Source of the DNA: Adiantum capillus-veneris
Taxonomy: Eukaryota > Streptophyta > Polypodiopsida > Polypodiales > Pteridaceae
DNA: 64,000 nucleotides
Direction: 5' to 3'
Assembly: GCA_014529385.2 (NCBI GenBank)
Contig: CM043967.1
Span: 85,490,278-85,554,277 of the forward strand
The notes under the pieces were generated by a model. The model worked only from the letters and a program-made list of their open reading frames with translations, made no database searches and was not told the origin of the DNA. Made by a program: the position numbers and the translations under genes. Positions 33,101 through 44,027 of this stretch are shown here, in pieces (the stretch's first letter is position 1; every line of letters starts with the position of its first letter).

Positions 33101-33715
33101 TTTCTGTGGCCGCTTGGTACACATGCGGAAGTACTGATTGTATAATTGGCTCATGATGGCCACCTTCGGGTTTGCAATATCTTCAAATGTATAGTTATTT
33201 TTCTTCTTTGAATAGACCTTAATGTCATCCCGCCTCTTAGGCACACTGTCTCCTTTGTTAGAGAGGTCAAGTGCTGCTGCCACCACCTTCTCTGTGATGA
33301 CAATCATCTTATTAGGCTTGCCTTGCAGATCTGTAACTCTGGCTATGCCATCCTCTTTGATTGTGGTGACAAATTCCCACACTCTTTTAACATCAATCCC
33401 TGCTGGCAAGGCTTCAAAGTAATTGTGTAGATCCAGTTTCTCCAAGTAGTTCCCCATCTTGCTCCTGACAAATTCATTGAGCTCTTGAGGGATCATGGGT
33501 AGCTTCACTGCATTTCCCTCCGGATCTTTAAACACTCCTTGGTAGATTCTTAGATCACTGGTTTCTAGTAGGTCATCTTGAATCCAAGTGCTTGTGGGCT
33601 TTAGGGTTCCCTCTGGGATAACAAAAGGCTCCACTTCTTCTAAGTAGTCCTTGATAGTCATCCTCTTCTTCTTTGCAGGCGACTTTATAGCTGCCATGGA
33701 TCCTGTTGCACTCAA
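30196..33715 (-). pseudogene. G2 long coiled-coil ORF of unknown function
   Basis: Four frames (33715-32996, 33062-31641, 31620-31255, 31188-30196) line up as one coding region of about 1,170 codons, broken by two frameshifts (near 33050 and 31675) and one TAG at 31255-31257. N-terminal part (about 240 residues): a folded-looking domain after a Lys-rich start (AAIKSPAKKKRMTIKDYLEE) with VVAAALDLSNKGDSVPKRRD, reminiscent of plant transposon-associated proteins but not securely assigned. Middle: acidic/basic and Pro-rich linkers (SSPPPSPPPPSPPEP), then a long heptad-rich coiled coil from about 31960 to 31210. C-terminal part (about 260 residues): a Trp/Tyr-rich domain (YPQYLVHLVEAPKIIKNN; HALYQRIMFLPSYHLQAFEE). 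No Cys/His knuckle, DSGA or YxDD motif. The start is the first Met of the long frame. Confidence 0.7.
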
Positions 33716-33861
33716 TAGTCCAAAGTTAGCATTTTTTATAGATTAGATGATAAACTGAGTTCTGACTACCCAAATGACTTGAAAATTGAAATAAGAACTC
33801 ACAAGGGACTAGAGAAGCCATGCATGTGCCCGCAATAGGTTTTTGGCTGAAAAATAAGCAT

Positions 33862-34746
33862 GTAGACATCCTACGCGTAGTATGTCTACTTCCTTTGATT
33901 TTGATGAAACTTGACATGCTTGTGGCTCGTGACCTGTGCAACATGGCTATGTACTTGGAATTTGGTTTGGACATCAAAAAGTGCAATTTTGAGCAGATTT
34001 AGGCTTTTGGCTCACAAAATGGGTAGGATGTCCTATATGGATGGGCAAATGATATCCAATTGGATTGAAATTTGATATATAGGCTTCTTATACCATGTAA
34101 AAGACTCCCATGATGTCAATTCCTGCACAGAAGGTCAATATGACCCTGGAGACATCCTACACGTAGGATGTCTCTTTTATCAAAATGACTTGATTTTGTT
34201 TCTGTGGGTAGCCCTTAGCATGTAGAACATGGCCTTGTTCGTAGATTTTGATTTGGATAAGTATTGGTGTTGTTAGGAGCATGTTTAGTGTTTTTAGGCT
34301 CAAAAAATACATCTTTGAGGTTTTGGGGGCCAAATGTGATGGGTCTGGCTTGAAATTTGATATATGAGCTTGTGAAGATGTTATAAGGATATGTGGAACT
34401 CAAAAACACCAGCTGGAGGTCAAATAGGGCATTTAGACATCCTACGCGTAGGATGTCTATTTCACTATTTTTCATATCTGACTCCACAGTTAGCTTGGCA
34501 ATGTGATAATGAGTATATTGTGCAAGTTTCATGTGATTTGGACTAGTTTTGGTAGGTCTATGACCCTTTATTGCCTCTATGCTTTGACTTTCCGTTTTTT
34601 TTAATGCATATGAGGTCAACTCTTGTCCAAATGTGATGAAACTTGATAGCTAGTATGTATAAGCTATGTAGAAGCTGTGTATGAGGTGAGATATTGAGTT
34701 GGGTGCCCAAACATGGCCTTGAGACATCCTACGCGTAGGACGTCTC
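33862..34746. repeat. Palindrome array with 286-bp period, upstream of the G2 ORF
   Basis: Four copies of a dyad made of AGACATCCTACG and its reverse complement, at 33864, 34150, 34435 and 34722. Start-to-start distances are 286, 285 and 287. The third copy is a perfect 26-bp palindrome (34434-34459); the others have one or two central or arm mismatches. The sequence between copies is weakly repetitive: phrases such as GAAATTTGATATAT and GGTCAA precede the dyads at similar distances. This indicates a diverged tandem repeat in which the dyad is the best-conserved part. Confidence 0.85.
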
Positions 34747-36333
34747 CTGATGAATTCTTTTGGAGAAGTGCTACTAGTATATGCCCTTAGCCCCCCTGAG
34801 TCCCCTTTAAGCCTTATTTCAATAAAAAAGTCAAAAAGATAGATAGAAACTCCCTGTTTGGCTTTCAGAGCCTCTGAGTCGTTCTCTGACTCTTGGAGTG
34901 CTTTTTGACGATGAAATTTTTTGATGTTAGTCTCCATAGTTTCATGGTTCCTTGGGGAACCTTGCCATATGGTTTTTGTTGGCTTTGGCTTCACCGGAGC
35001 TCCGTTTGGCGATTTGTCGCTCTGGAAGCGCCCGTGGTTGCGTTTGCATGCCGTCGATGACTTGTGGTGGTCTACCACCATAGGACTTGGTTGTTGATGG
35101 TCTAAGCAAGCCGCTCGTGAAGTTTGGTGGCAAACGGACATCCGGTTTGGCCGTGAGAGCCAGTTGACGCTTTGTGTGTCCGATGCCGTTTCTGAAGCTT
35201 AGTCCGGTTTCGGGTCGCCTTATGGCCATGTGGGCTATATAGCCTTGTAGAGCATGTCGAGATGCTCCTACCCATGAGTTTTGGTAGCATTTGGGCGACT
35301 TTCCACCAATTTACCACTTGATGGACTCTTGCAGGGCTCTAGAAGTTAGGGTTTTTCCCGTTGGTTTTTTGCCGCCTTTGTGCATCCAAGAGTGGTCTCC
35401 TATGCTAGGGTAAACCCCCTATGAAGCTTTATTGCTATTGGGTTAGCCGTTAGGTGGCTACCTCTACCTGTAGGTCTCTACTGCCCGTTCCCTGTGTGAA
35501 CCCTACACTAGTTTTTGCGATAAAACATCAAACATACGCGAAAAGCTCAAGGTGTTGAGCCTACCTCTCATATCTGGAGCCTGTCGGGTGGTCGTGTGCG
35601 TCATAGAAGCAGCTGGAAGTCCGGTTCGTTCTAGGTGGCTAGAGCTCTCTCTCAAGAAGGAAATAGTAGAAATGAGCTCTAAGTGAAGTGAAAAAATCTT
35701 ATAATTGGGTCCTTGATGAAATTTGACATGTGCTCCTAACTTCTTGCGAGATGCAGTTTAGGCTCGAAAAGTTCCTGATTTGGATTCCGTTTGCCCAGTT
35801 TCTAAGAAATTTGACGTTTCGATCAAAATCTTGCCAAAATACGCCTCCCGCTCCATTCACATAATTGCACCCCCATTGTACCATAGGTTGTCCTATAGTC
35901 ACTGATTATCCCCATATTTTGTTTTTCATTACGACCATATTTCACCTGCTTTTTGTATTTTTAAAGTTTTTCTGCCAATAATTAGTAAAATTAAAAAGAA
36001 AATAGCAAAATAAACCCAAAAAATCCGCAAAAATCACAATAACTCAAAAACATCACCGCAAAACACTATGTACACTCATATCCAATTTTTATGGCCGGAT
36101 TTCTCCGTTTTACCAATATTTTGCCTGAAAAATGGCTATTTTTACATATATACACATACCTAGAGGCCTAATTTGGCGTTTGGCCCCATATACTTGTAGA
36201 TTCATGATGTATAAGGGCATATGTACTTAGGTTAGTCCAGAAAATTTCGCAATCAAACAAAAACCCTTCAAGATAGTCGAAAAACATGCCCTTTTTTGCT
36301 CTTTTCACCTTCATTGGGTCTGCATTGAGAATG
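34747..36333. other. Non-coding stretch between units G2 and G3
   Basis: Expected to hold the G2 leader and possibly a G3 3' LTR, but no terminal repeats can be matched to other parts of the window. ORFs here (up to 163 codons) have no recognisable domain. Position 35939-36130 is strongly AT-rich. Confidence 0.5.
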
Positions 36334-36349
36334 CCTCCCCCCCTCCTAG
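36334..36349 (-). promoter_or_regulatory. G3 polypurine tract
   Basis: The minus strand reads CTAGGAGGGGGGGAGG, nearly identical to the G2 tract, and lies just downstream of the last G3 frame. The following LTR could not be delimited. Confidence 0.6.
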
Positions 36350-36476
36350 TCGGAGTCCCCCCGGACGACAAGGTATTTCCTCGGGGTATGTGCAGTGCAT
36401 GGTTTAAAAATTGTGCTAATGCGTGGCCTTGTAATGTGGCCCTATCTGATGAATACTCAGTCGATGCATGGAAAAA

Positions 36477-37829
36477 TTAATGCTGTGCGAGAGGAGGGAA
36501 TAAGCAAGATGCGTATTGGCATTCGACGTCGAGGTTTCCTGTTTGTTGTTGATTGGGTTGGCAGTTTTTCTTTGCAAGTAAAAGTTGTAACTCTACAGCT
36601 CTTTGTTTGATCGTCTTTTTTGCAAAAGTTGCTTGGGTTGCCGCTACTGTCGATATGGCCGTGGTTGTTTCCATTGATGGAAGTGTCATTTCCGTTGTAG
36701 CTATAATCTTGTTCTCTGTTAATTGCCCTTTGGAGTTTTGTTGTGGAGGATTTTGTAGGTTTATTGCCTCGTCCTTGGTCGTCATTGCTGTTCTGCAGAT
36801 CGGCACCCACATAGACCGGTTTGCCGGTTTCATATGTAGTGAGGGTCTGGTTGCCTGTGTTGCTTGTACCGAAGGGAGTTCCTGTTGCTTTGGTTTGGGG
36901 ATCCAAATGCGTGTCGCATTTAAGTGGTTACTGAGCATTCTCTTTGGGATCCATATCTTTTTTATTCCCTTGGTTGTTGGTTTAACTGTGTTCTTCTGTT
37001 GACTTCTGCTGTTGTATTGTGGCTTGTATGCTAGGTCGCCTCTATCCTTCCGTACCCATACTTGTTTTTCGCGTGTTGCTAACCTTGATCTATTCACTGT
37101 GGTTTGTGTTGTCTTATTTTTGTAGTGAACATGGTTGACAATTCCCTGGTTGTTCTCCATGGGTATCGTGTTGTGCTTTATTGGCACCCATCCTTTTCGT
37201 TCTTTATCCAGTGATGGTGGTGCTATTATCTGGTTCTTCTGGGTTGGCTGAGAAAAGGCTACCACCTGTTGTTCTTGTGCATGCTGAATTTTGACTGTAT
37301 TCGAACTCCAATCTATCTGCACATTATACTCTTTCTGCCACGGTTGTCCCAACAACATGGGGTGTAGTGTGCTCGCATCCTCAACCAAATAGAACTTGTG
37401 GGGGTAAACATATTGATGTATTTGTACATGCAATATTGTACAGCCCAATGTTTCTAGCGAATGTGATGCACTACTTTCCAGCACTTGTTGAGTAGGATGT
37501 AGGTGATCTTCGAGCTTGAGTTGTTTATATAATTTGTAAGAGATCAGATTTGCTTGAGCTCCGGAATCAAGCAATGCTGTCGATTCCACTTGATTGCTAC
37601 CCACTTTGACTGCAATGATTGGTTCCCCTGTGTCTTCATCAAAATTCGTTAATGGAATAGCATTTATTCGCAACAGTGATCCACTTTGTTGTTGTTGTCG
37701 TAGAAGCCTTCTTCTTGTGCTTGTGCTTCTTCTCGTACTCTCTGTTTCTCCTTCATCCGTTGTTTTTCTTGATGGATTTGTTGAAGCATATCCTGTGTTA
37801 GTAGTAAATGATACTTTTTTAACCGACAT
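36477..37829 (-). pseudogene. G3 second aspartic-protease-like domain, after integrase
   Basis: A 450-codon frame. Residues 55-175 form a retropepsin-like domain: AVKVGSNQVESTALLDSGAQ (with the DSGA catalytic motif), ANLISYKLYKQLKL, then HPMLLGQPWQKEYNVQIDWS (the LG-x-PW motif). The remainder is a Gln/Asn/Thr-rich low-complexity tail with repeated basic-aromatic words (KQVWVRKDRG; KKIWIPKRM; RIWIPKPK; RSMWVPI). Its first 45 codons overlap, in another frame, the coiled segment that ends the integrase (37664-37939). A normal protease is already present at about 42.2 kb, so this is a second one. It could be a captured host retropepsin-like gene or a duplicated module. Confidence 0.7.
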
Positions 37830-38287
37830 CCACTAATCCAATTCGGCATTTCTTCTCCTGCCAATGTAGCAAGTTTGACAGCTCCACTTTGTGATAAGTC
37901 ACTAATCACCCATCCCTCGCTTTTTAAGTTTTTTGGCATGTTGCTTCAAAGTATAAACAAGTACATAATCACCTGTTTTGACTCTTTCGTACGCACATGC
38001 TTGTCAAAAAACTCTTTTTGTCTTTTCTTTTTAGCATAGATCAAAGCTACAGCTCGCAGCCGAAGTTCATCTAGCTTTTCAAGATCATCTATTCTTGAAG
38101 AGAGCTCATGGCCTGTCCATTCTAAGCGTTTCGCTACTCATAGAGTTGGAACTAAAAACTCCATGGGTAATATAGCGTTTAGAACAAACAACATGTTGTA
38201 CGGTGTTGTTCCAATAGATGTTTTATAAGCTACCCGGTATGCCCATAGTGTTGAGTATAATTGTTGATCCCAGTCTGTCCTTGACTC
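37664..38287 (-). pseudogene. G3 integrase C-terminal region
   Basis: Continues the integrase past a stop at 38288. The minus strand gives AYRVAYKTSIGTTPYNMLF, then after another stop DDLEKLDELRLRAVALIYAK (38100-38030), and in 37664-37939 WVISDLSQSGAVKLATLAGE followed by EEMPNWISGCRLKKYH. The frame ends with a Gln/Glu/Lys-rich helix. This is the usual SH3-like C-terminus of Tat-type integrases. A frameshift near 37690 would be needed to read into the downstream protease-like domain. Confidence 0.75.
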
Positions 38288-39694
38288 TTATACAATTTTA
38301 GTCAAAATAGTGCATAGTGTTTTATTTGTGGCTTCAACTTGTCCATTTGCCTGTGGATGATATGGAGCAGATTTTCTATATATGACCATGAATTCCTCTA
38401 GCAGATATTCAATGACTTCATTAAGAAAATGTGTTCCTCGATCACTGACAATTTTCATTGGTAATCCGTATCGTACAAAAACATTCTCATACAAAAATTG
38501 TGCAGTGGTTCTTGCATCTGCTTTTTGTGTTGCTTTGACTTCAACCCATTTTGTGAGATAGTCCGTAGCCACAATGATATATTGGGTATGGGTGTGATAT
38601 CCAAGGGGTGAAATAGGCCCCACAAAATCAATTTTCCATTTTGCAAATGCCCGTACTCCCATCATTGGCCGTAGTGGCATCTCACCTCTCTTTATCGGCA
38701 CCTTAGTGCGCTGACATGCGTCACAATGCTTTACAAACTCCTTAGCATCCATGTGCAATGTAGGCCACCATATTCCTGCGGTTAAGACAATTTTTACCGT
38801 CTTATCGCCTGAAAAATGGACTCCACTTATTCCTCCATGTGCGTGTTCTATAATCAGCAGGTATTCACTTTCACTTGCACAGATTCTAATTTGATTGTCC
38901 TTTCCTCTCTTATAGAGTTGATTTCCAATTAAATTAAAGACTCGAGCCTCCAACTCTATAGTCCTTTTTCGCGCTTTTTTTATGTTTTTAGGAAATGTCC
39001 TTGTTGTTAATAAATCAATGATATATCGACTCCATGCAGGTGCAATGGTTACCTGAAACAATGTCGCGTGATCCACCGATCGTTTGGCACTACATATTAC
39101 AATTGTTAACATAAGTGTGTCAGTATACATAGTTGGCCAATAAACTCCTAAGTGTTTCAATCTTTGGTGTGTTTTCATTGTTGAACAATGAAATGCACAA
39201 TCTTGGATGTGTGCTTCTTCAAGATAACACTCGAATTCCTCTGGATTTATACATAATTGTAGAATTTGGTCCGAGCCTAGATGGTACAACTGTCCTGCAA
39301 TCAACTGAAAATTTTGTGTTTGTCGAAATGTTTGTTGTTTGGATCTGTCTTCCTTGTTATCAAATCTACCTCCAAAGGAAAGAATTCTAACAATTTCCTG
39401 AGACCATTTGGGTATCATTTCAATATTGAAAAGATAAGCATCAGGTATGTCATCATCTACTCCTTCAGGAGCTTCCCGGTTTTGTAGCTTTGAAAGATGA
39501 TCAGCCCGTAGATGAGTTTTACCCTTTTTTACTACCACTGTGAAGTCAAACTCTAGCAATATAATAAACCAACGTACAATTCTCTCAGTATTGCATGGTT
39601 TATTTAGTAGATACAAAAGAGCTTGATGATCTGTGAAGAACATAAATTTGTTTGCAAGCAAGTAATGCCGAAATTTCTTTACAGCATAAATCAT
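38288..39694 (-). pseudogene. G3 RNase H C-terminus and integrase with two zinc modules
   Basis: 468 codons. Residues 1-75: end of RNase H (FRHYLLANKFMFFTDHQALL; HLRADHLSKL). Residues about 125-205: a first integrase zinc-binding-like module (LYHLGSDQILQLCINPEEFE, then EEAHIQDCAFHCSTMKTHQR, YWPTMYTDT, ICSAKR). Residues about 250-330: a second, better-conserved one (QLYKRGKDNQIRICASESEY, HAHGGISGVHFSGDKT, WWPTLHMDAKEFVKHCDACQ). The catalytic core follows: WKIDFVGPI, YLTKWVEVKA, IVSDRGTHFLNEVI and QANGQVEATNKTL, with the D, D and E residues all present. The frame stops at 38288. Confidence 0.85.
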
Positions 39695-39748
39695 TCCGAA
39701 TCCCTCTCTTTCAGTGGTGGTGTAGTTCTTTTCCGCACTATTTAGCTG

Positions 39749-41140
39749 TCAGCTTGCATAACAAACTAGGAAATCCATTGTTCCTTCTCTAGGTTGGGCC
39801 AGAATAATCCCAATTGTGTATGCAGATGCATCAATGTGAACATGGAATATCTTTTCCCAATCTGGTGCTTTAAGTACAGGTGCTGATACAAGGTTTTCCT
39901 TAAGCTTTTGGAATGAAGTTTCACACTCCTCAGTCCAGTCGAAACTGACTAATAAGCAATATAGAGGTTGTGCAATGACCGCATACTTATATATGAATCT
40001 TCGATAATATCCGCAATGTCCCATGAAGGATTGTACTTGTTTGGCATTAGACTTGGGCAAGTCTGCTATGACTCTAATTTTGTTTAGGTCAGTGGTTATG
40101 TCATTTTTTGAGACAATATGTCCTAAGATGCGGCCTTGCCTTACAAAAAAAATGCACTTTTCCGGGTTGAGACAGATTCGATATGTTCTGCACTCCTCAA
40201 ATACCTTTTGTAAATGGTCAATATGTTCCTCTCGTATAAGAGAGTGGACACAAAGATCATCCATATATATTTCTAAGAATATTCTCAGGTATTCTTTGAA
40301 TGCATGAGTCATTAACCTTTGGAAGGTAGCTGGGGCATTGGTTAGGCCAAAAGGCATAACTCTATACGCATATATGCCCCACTCTGTGGCAAATGCTGTT
40401 TTGTGTTGATTCTCTATTGTAATTGCCAATTGGTTATACCCCGAAAAACCATCTAAAAAGGAATAATCCCGTTTTCTAGCCACCCTCTCAAGCACATGTT
40501 CTGTGATCGGCAAGGGATAATTATCCCTTATTGTGGCTGCGTTCACGTTTTTGAGGTTCACATACACACACAACTTTTTGTTCTTTTTGGGGACAACCAC
40601 AATGGGTGACACCCAATCTGTATACTCAATTTCATAGATGAATTCAGCATCCATCAGCTTGTCAATCTCTTCTTTGATTTGTTTAGCGAATGTGTCATTA
40701 TATGTGTAAGGACGTTGTTTGCTAGGTTTGGCATCTGGTTTCAAAGAAATTGTATATTGGCATATCGATGGATCAACTCCTTCGAGGTCTTTGTAGGACC
40801 ATGCAAACACATCTTTATACTTCCTGAGAAGTTGTGTTAGCCTTTCTTCTTCTTCAGGCTCTAAATCAGTTGCTATATAGACAGGCTGAGGCTCTTCGCC
40901 TGGCGCAGCGAGGTCTATCCGTTTTGCATTTTTCGGCCCATCGTAAGATTCCTGGTTTATTCTTTTCCTTACTGGTGGTGTCATTATGATTTTTCTGTTT
41001 TGGATGGTGAATTTCCGATAGTGGGATGGTACATTCATGTTCCCTTTTTCTGAATCCTCTTTATCGTCACTTTCTCCCGCAGTAGTCCATACCTCTCGTA
41101 ACGACCGTTTTAGTTCTTGGTATTTCTTTTTACGCTCCAT
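39749..41140 (-). pseudogene. G3 reverse transcriptase and RNase H start
   Basis: 463 codons, mostly intact. An N-terminal linker precedes EPEEEERLTQLLRKYKDVFA and FAWSYKDLEGVDPSICQY, typical of Tat-like elements. RT blocks: VSPIVVVPKKNKKLCVYVN, FLDGFSGYNQLAI, MPFGLTNAPATFQRLMTHAF. The catalytic motif is YMDD in IYMDDLCVHS. RNase H begins with FHVHIDASAYTIGIILAQPR. The short gap to the next frame (39694) holds the rest of the RNase H core with a stop. Confidence 0.92.
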
Positions 41141-41272
41141 TTTGGTCCACTCTGGATCTTTTATCTTTTCCTGTTTTGATTGTTGAGATTTTCTTGATTT
41201 TGTTTTTGTTGTAGTCTTATGTGCTTGTTTTATTTCCTCATGTGTCCTTTCCCTTCGAACTCTTGAGAATCT

Positions 41273-41809
41273 TCATAATATTTGGTCTTTTACACAATCC
41301 TCTACCTTGACAAGCATTAGATAGTGAGTTTTATCTTTTATCCTGGACATCAGGTTCTCTCGAATTTTGTTTTTAGCTCTTTTTTTTCTATAGCGTTCCT
41401 GGCGTTTAGGGTGTTGATTTGCAAAATCATAAAACTTGATATTCACGGTTGTCTCCCCACGCTCGCTTGAGCTGTCTGAACACTCGTTATCTGCATCGTT
41501 ACTTAGTTCCAGATGCTCAGAGGAGTCATAAAACTCTTCTTGTTCTGGTGAGTCTACATACTCATCTCCTGCTGGTATAAGGTTTACCATGTAATAGGGT
41601 AGCACATCATAGCCATCCTTATCGCAAAATTTTGTCGTTGGGCTATCTGTAATGGTACAAACATCCAATGTTGCTAGTATGTGTTCCCATTCTAGAGGTT
41701 CTAAGACATCTTCGGGAAAAGGTTTCAGAATGTAATCCTTGTCCTCAATAGCTCTTTCTAGGATGCATTCCTCTCTTTTTAAGCTCCCACAATGTGAAGC
41801 TCCGCACAT
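41273..41809 (-). pseudogene. G3 acidic linker between protease and RT
   Basis: 178 codons with no catalytic motif: LKPFPEDVLEPLEWEHI, acidic stretches (SSERGETTVNIKFYDFANQ after an Asp/Glu/Ser-rich run) and a basic end (KRQERYRKKRAKNKIRENLM). Position and composition fit the variable region that precedes RT in Tat-like elements. A stop and a short gap separate it from the RT frame. Confidence 0.6.
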
Positions 41810-42290
41810 CTATAGCTCTTTTTTCTGCCCTAACCATGTTGGGAGTTCGGACCCTGCCAATGTAGCTGAATCAAACTCTTCCACTAGTGTCTGGTTCACA
41901 TCCTTGTAACTATGGTCTTTTAGGTATATTTTGGTTGTAGTCTCCCCACGTCTGAGGTATATGTGGTCATAACCCCAATCCTGGACCATCTTTAATTGTC
42001 TCCTGAATGGTCTTCCCAAGATGATCTCGTAATTGTTCTTTTTGTCGAAATCAACTTTTGCAAATGTATGCTAATACTCGATTCTGCAAGAGGTGACAAT
42101 CACTTTTTCTAAAAGTCCTAGAGGCTTTTCCATGAACCCATCAGCCAGTTGCAATTTCATTATGGTAGCTCTCAAAGCCGGTTTTCTCATTTTTTCCAGA
42201 TTTCTTTAGTGGCGATAGCGACTCCCGCTCCACTGTCAAGAATAGCTTTGGAAACTACTCCGTGGAATTCTACTGGAAGTGTGGTATTTC
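41810..42290 (-). pseudogene. G3 retroviral-type aspartic protease
   Basis: Near 42250 the frame reads VSKAILDSGAGVAIATKEIW with the catalytic DSGA motif. After a frameshift at about 42187 and a stop near 42070, 41810-42019 gives the C-terminal part (GRPFRRQLKMVQDWGYDHIY, where the flap/ILGRPF motif sits). This is the normal gypsy protease upstream of RT. Confidence 0.75.
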
Positions 42291-43730
42291 CATCTTCTCC
42301 CTCGCAATATTCTCCAACCTTGTTTAAAGGTAGCGGCCTAGTGTTTAGTTGAGGCTTTTCCAATTCTTTGATCCCTTCTTGAAGCTTCGAGGTAGGGTCT
42401 TTTACTCCAAATTTTTCTAAGCATTTGCCTACGGTTCGCCACATGTTTGGTCGTAACCTCAGGAGTTCGGCTAATGTGATTGTGTATGCCACAGGGGTGG
42501 ACAATAACTCAATCAACCCTAGTGAATCCATCACTCTGCTAGAAGAAAGTCTTTGAGATGGGATTGATCTCACCTCAGACTTAGCTTCATACTCCCCTAG
42601 GTAAGAGGGAAGAGTTTTTAGTGAGTCTGGTTGGCTGTGCCCCGAACTAATTGAACCCTGGTCTCCCCCTTGTGAATGCATATCAAAGTTCATTTGTGTT
42701 GTTGCCTCAAACTCTTCAATGGGAGGTAAGATCTCATTCTTATCCTTTCTAGTGCTATTTATTTGGTGGTTCACCCTGTTAGCTTCATTTGCTTCCCGAA
42801 TTTGCTTCCACGGGTCATCTAGACTATTACAATCCTTACCCATTTCTACCAATGTTTTAGGCTGGAAACCATCAATTGTCTCATCTGTTGTATTCGGCAC
42901 TATGATAGGTTCTCTCCTAGACTCAGAGGCAGTCGTGAGTCTCTCTTTCGTGTCTACTTGTTTCTCTAGAGTTGGTTTGATAGGGATTAGAGATGGTACC
43001 TCGTGCCAACTTGCAGGTTTACCAAGCGGATTTTCTATCAAGGATTAGGCTGTTTCAATCATCTTTCGACATATTTCCAACCTCTATTTTTCTATTTCTG
43101 CATATGGATAAGTCATCCATCTTTGCTCTTCGGTTTGGTTGTTTTTGAGTCTGGCTTCGTATGCTTCTAAAAGTGCGTCCAACTGCTCATTTACTTTTTC
43201 TACCAGCACTGATCCTCCTGATACTGTACTTCGGGGTTCCTTTACTTCCTTGGGCCCTATTGTTGCCATAGTGTGTGAGATTAAACTAGTTAGATCCTTT
43301 AACCGCTCTAATCTATTCTTTGTGTGTTTTAACTCCTCGGATAGAGCCGTTTGCTCTCGTTCTCTCCTGGCTTTCATACGCGCCTTTCTAGCTTTCCAAG
43401 TGCTTCTCCGATTTTTCATTTCTGCACTTGGGGAATCGGTCTTCGGCTCTTCAATTATGGGTTTGCTTGTCGTTCGTTGAGCTTGGGATCGTGTCACTGC
43501 CTGAATAGGTATTACTGTCTCATTTTGTGACCCTCCACTGGAAGGCACTGCTTCAAGCATGTTCAAAGTAGTTTTTGCTCCTTTGCTCGGGTTCTTAAGA
43601 CAATTAGGAATCAAGTGATTAATGCCACACTCGGTGCAATACACATTGACTCTAATGATTTCATCACGAGGACAATCCCTTAGCCAATGATCTCCGCCAC
43701 ACTTGTAGCAGGGTCCCTTAGGCTGTTGAG
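42291..43730 (-). pseudogene. G3 gag C-terminal half with two CCHC knuckles
   Basis: Near 43720 the minus strand encodes CYKCGGDHWLRDC and, 43644 onward, CTECGINHLIPNC: two zinc knuckles in tandem. A charged coiled region follows (TWKARKARMKARREREQT; SEELKHTKNRLERLKDLTSL). A stop near 43084 separates it from the frame at 42187-43041, a Pro/Ser-rich spacer leading into a helical segment (ITLAELLRLRPNMWRTVGKC) and the protease. This is gag-to-PR spacer sequence in Tat-like elements. Confidence 0.75.
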
Positions 43731-44027
43731 GTGCTCCTTGAGCTCCTCTCTGTTGGTACGCATGCCTCTACCCGCCCATGCCTCCGTTGGCTATGAACAA
43801 AAGTGTTCGTTCATCCAAGCTGTATCTTCCTTCTCGTGCTGCCTGTGCAGTTGTGGTGGTCCTGTACTTCCAAGCATGCTTCAAGGTTCTGGCGTCGGGG
43901 GTTCTTCCGGTGGATAATAGACAGGATTTGTTGCATATCCATTGGAATCTTTGTAATATGCATGCATCGGTACCAAAGCCTTCTCTTCTGTTTTGTTTAC
44001 CATTGGTGTGTATCTTATGCCGATCGG

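Larger units (their letters stand above)
29213..34750 (-). mobile_element. Non-autonomous LTR unit G2 with a giant ORF
   Basis: Right to left: palindrome array (33862-34746), one long coding region (30196-33715), polypurine tract and 3' LTR. No gag zinc knuckle, protease, RT or integrase is visible inside. The 5' LTR is not recognisable in 34750-36330, so the unit is truncated or its left LTR has been lost. The shared PPT and shared palindrome suggest mobilisation by a G3-type element. Confidence 0.6.

Noticed and set aside
33862-34746. Regularly spaced palindromes read as a CRISPR-like array
   Set aside because: The spacers are about 260 bp and are themselves diverged repeats, the genome is eukaryotic, and the array is tied to LTR elements.
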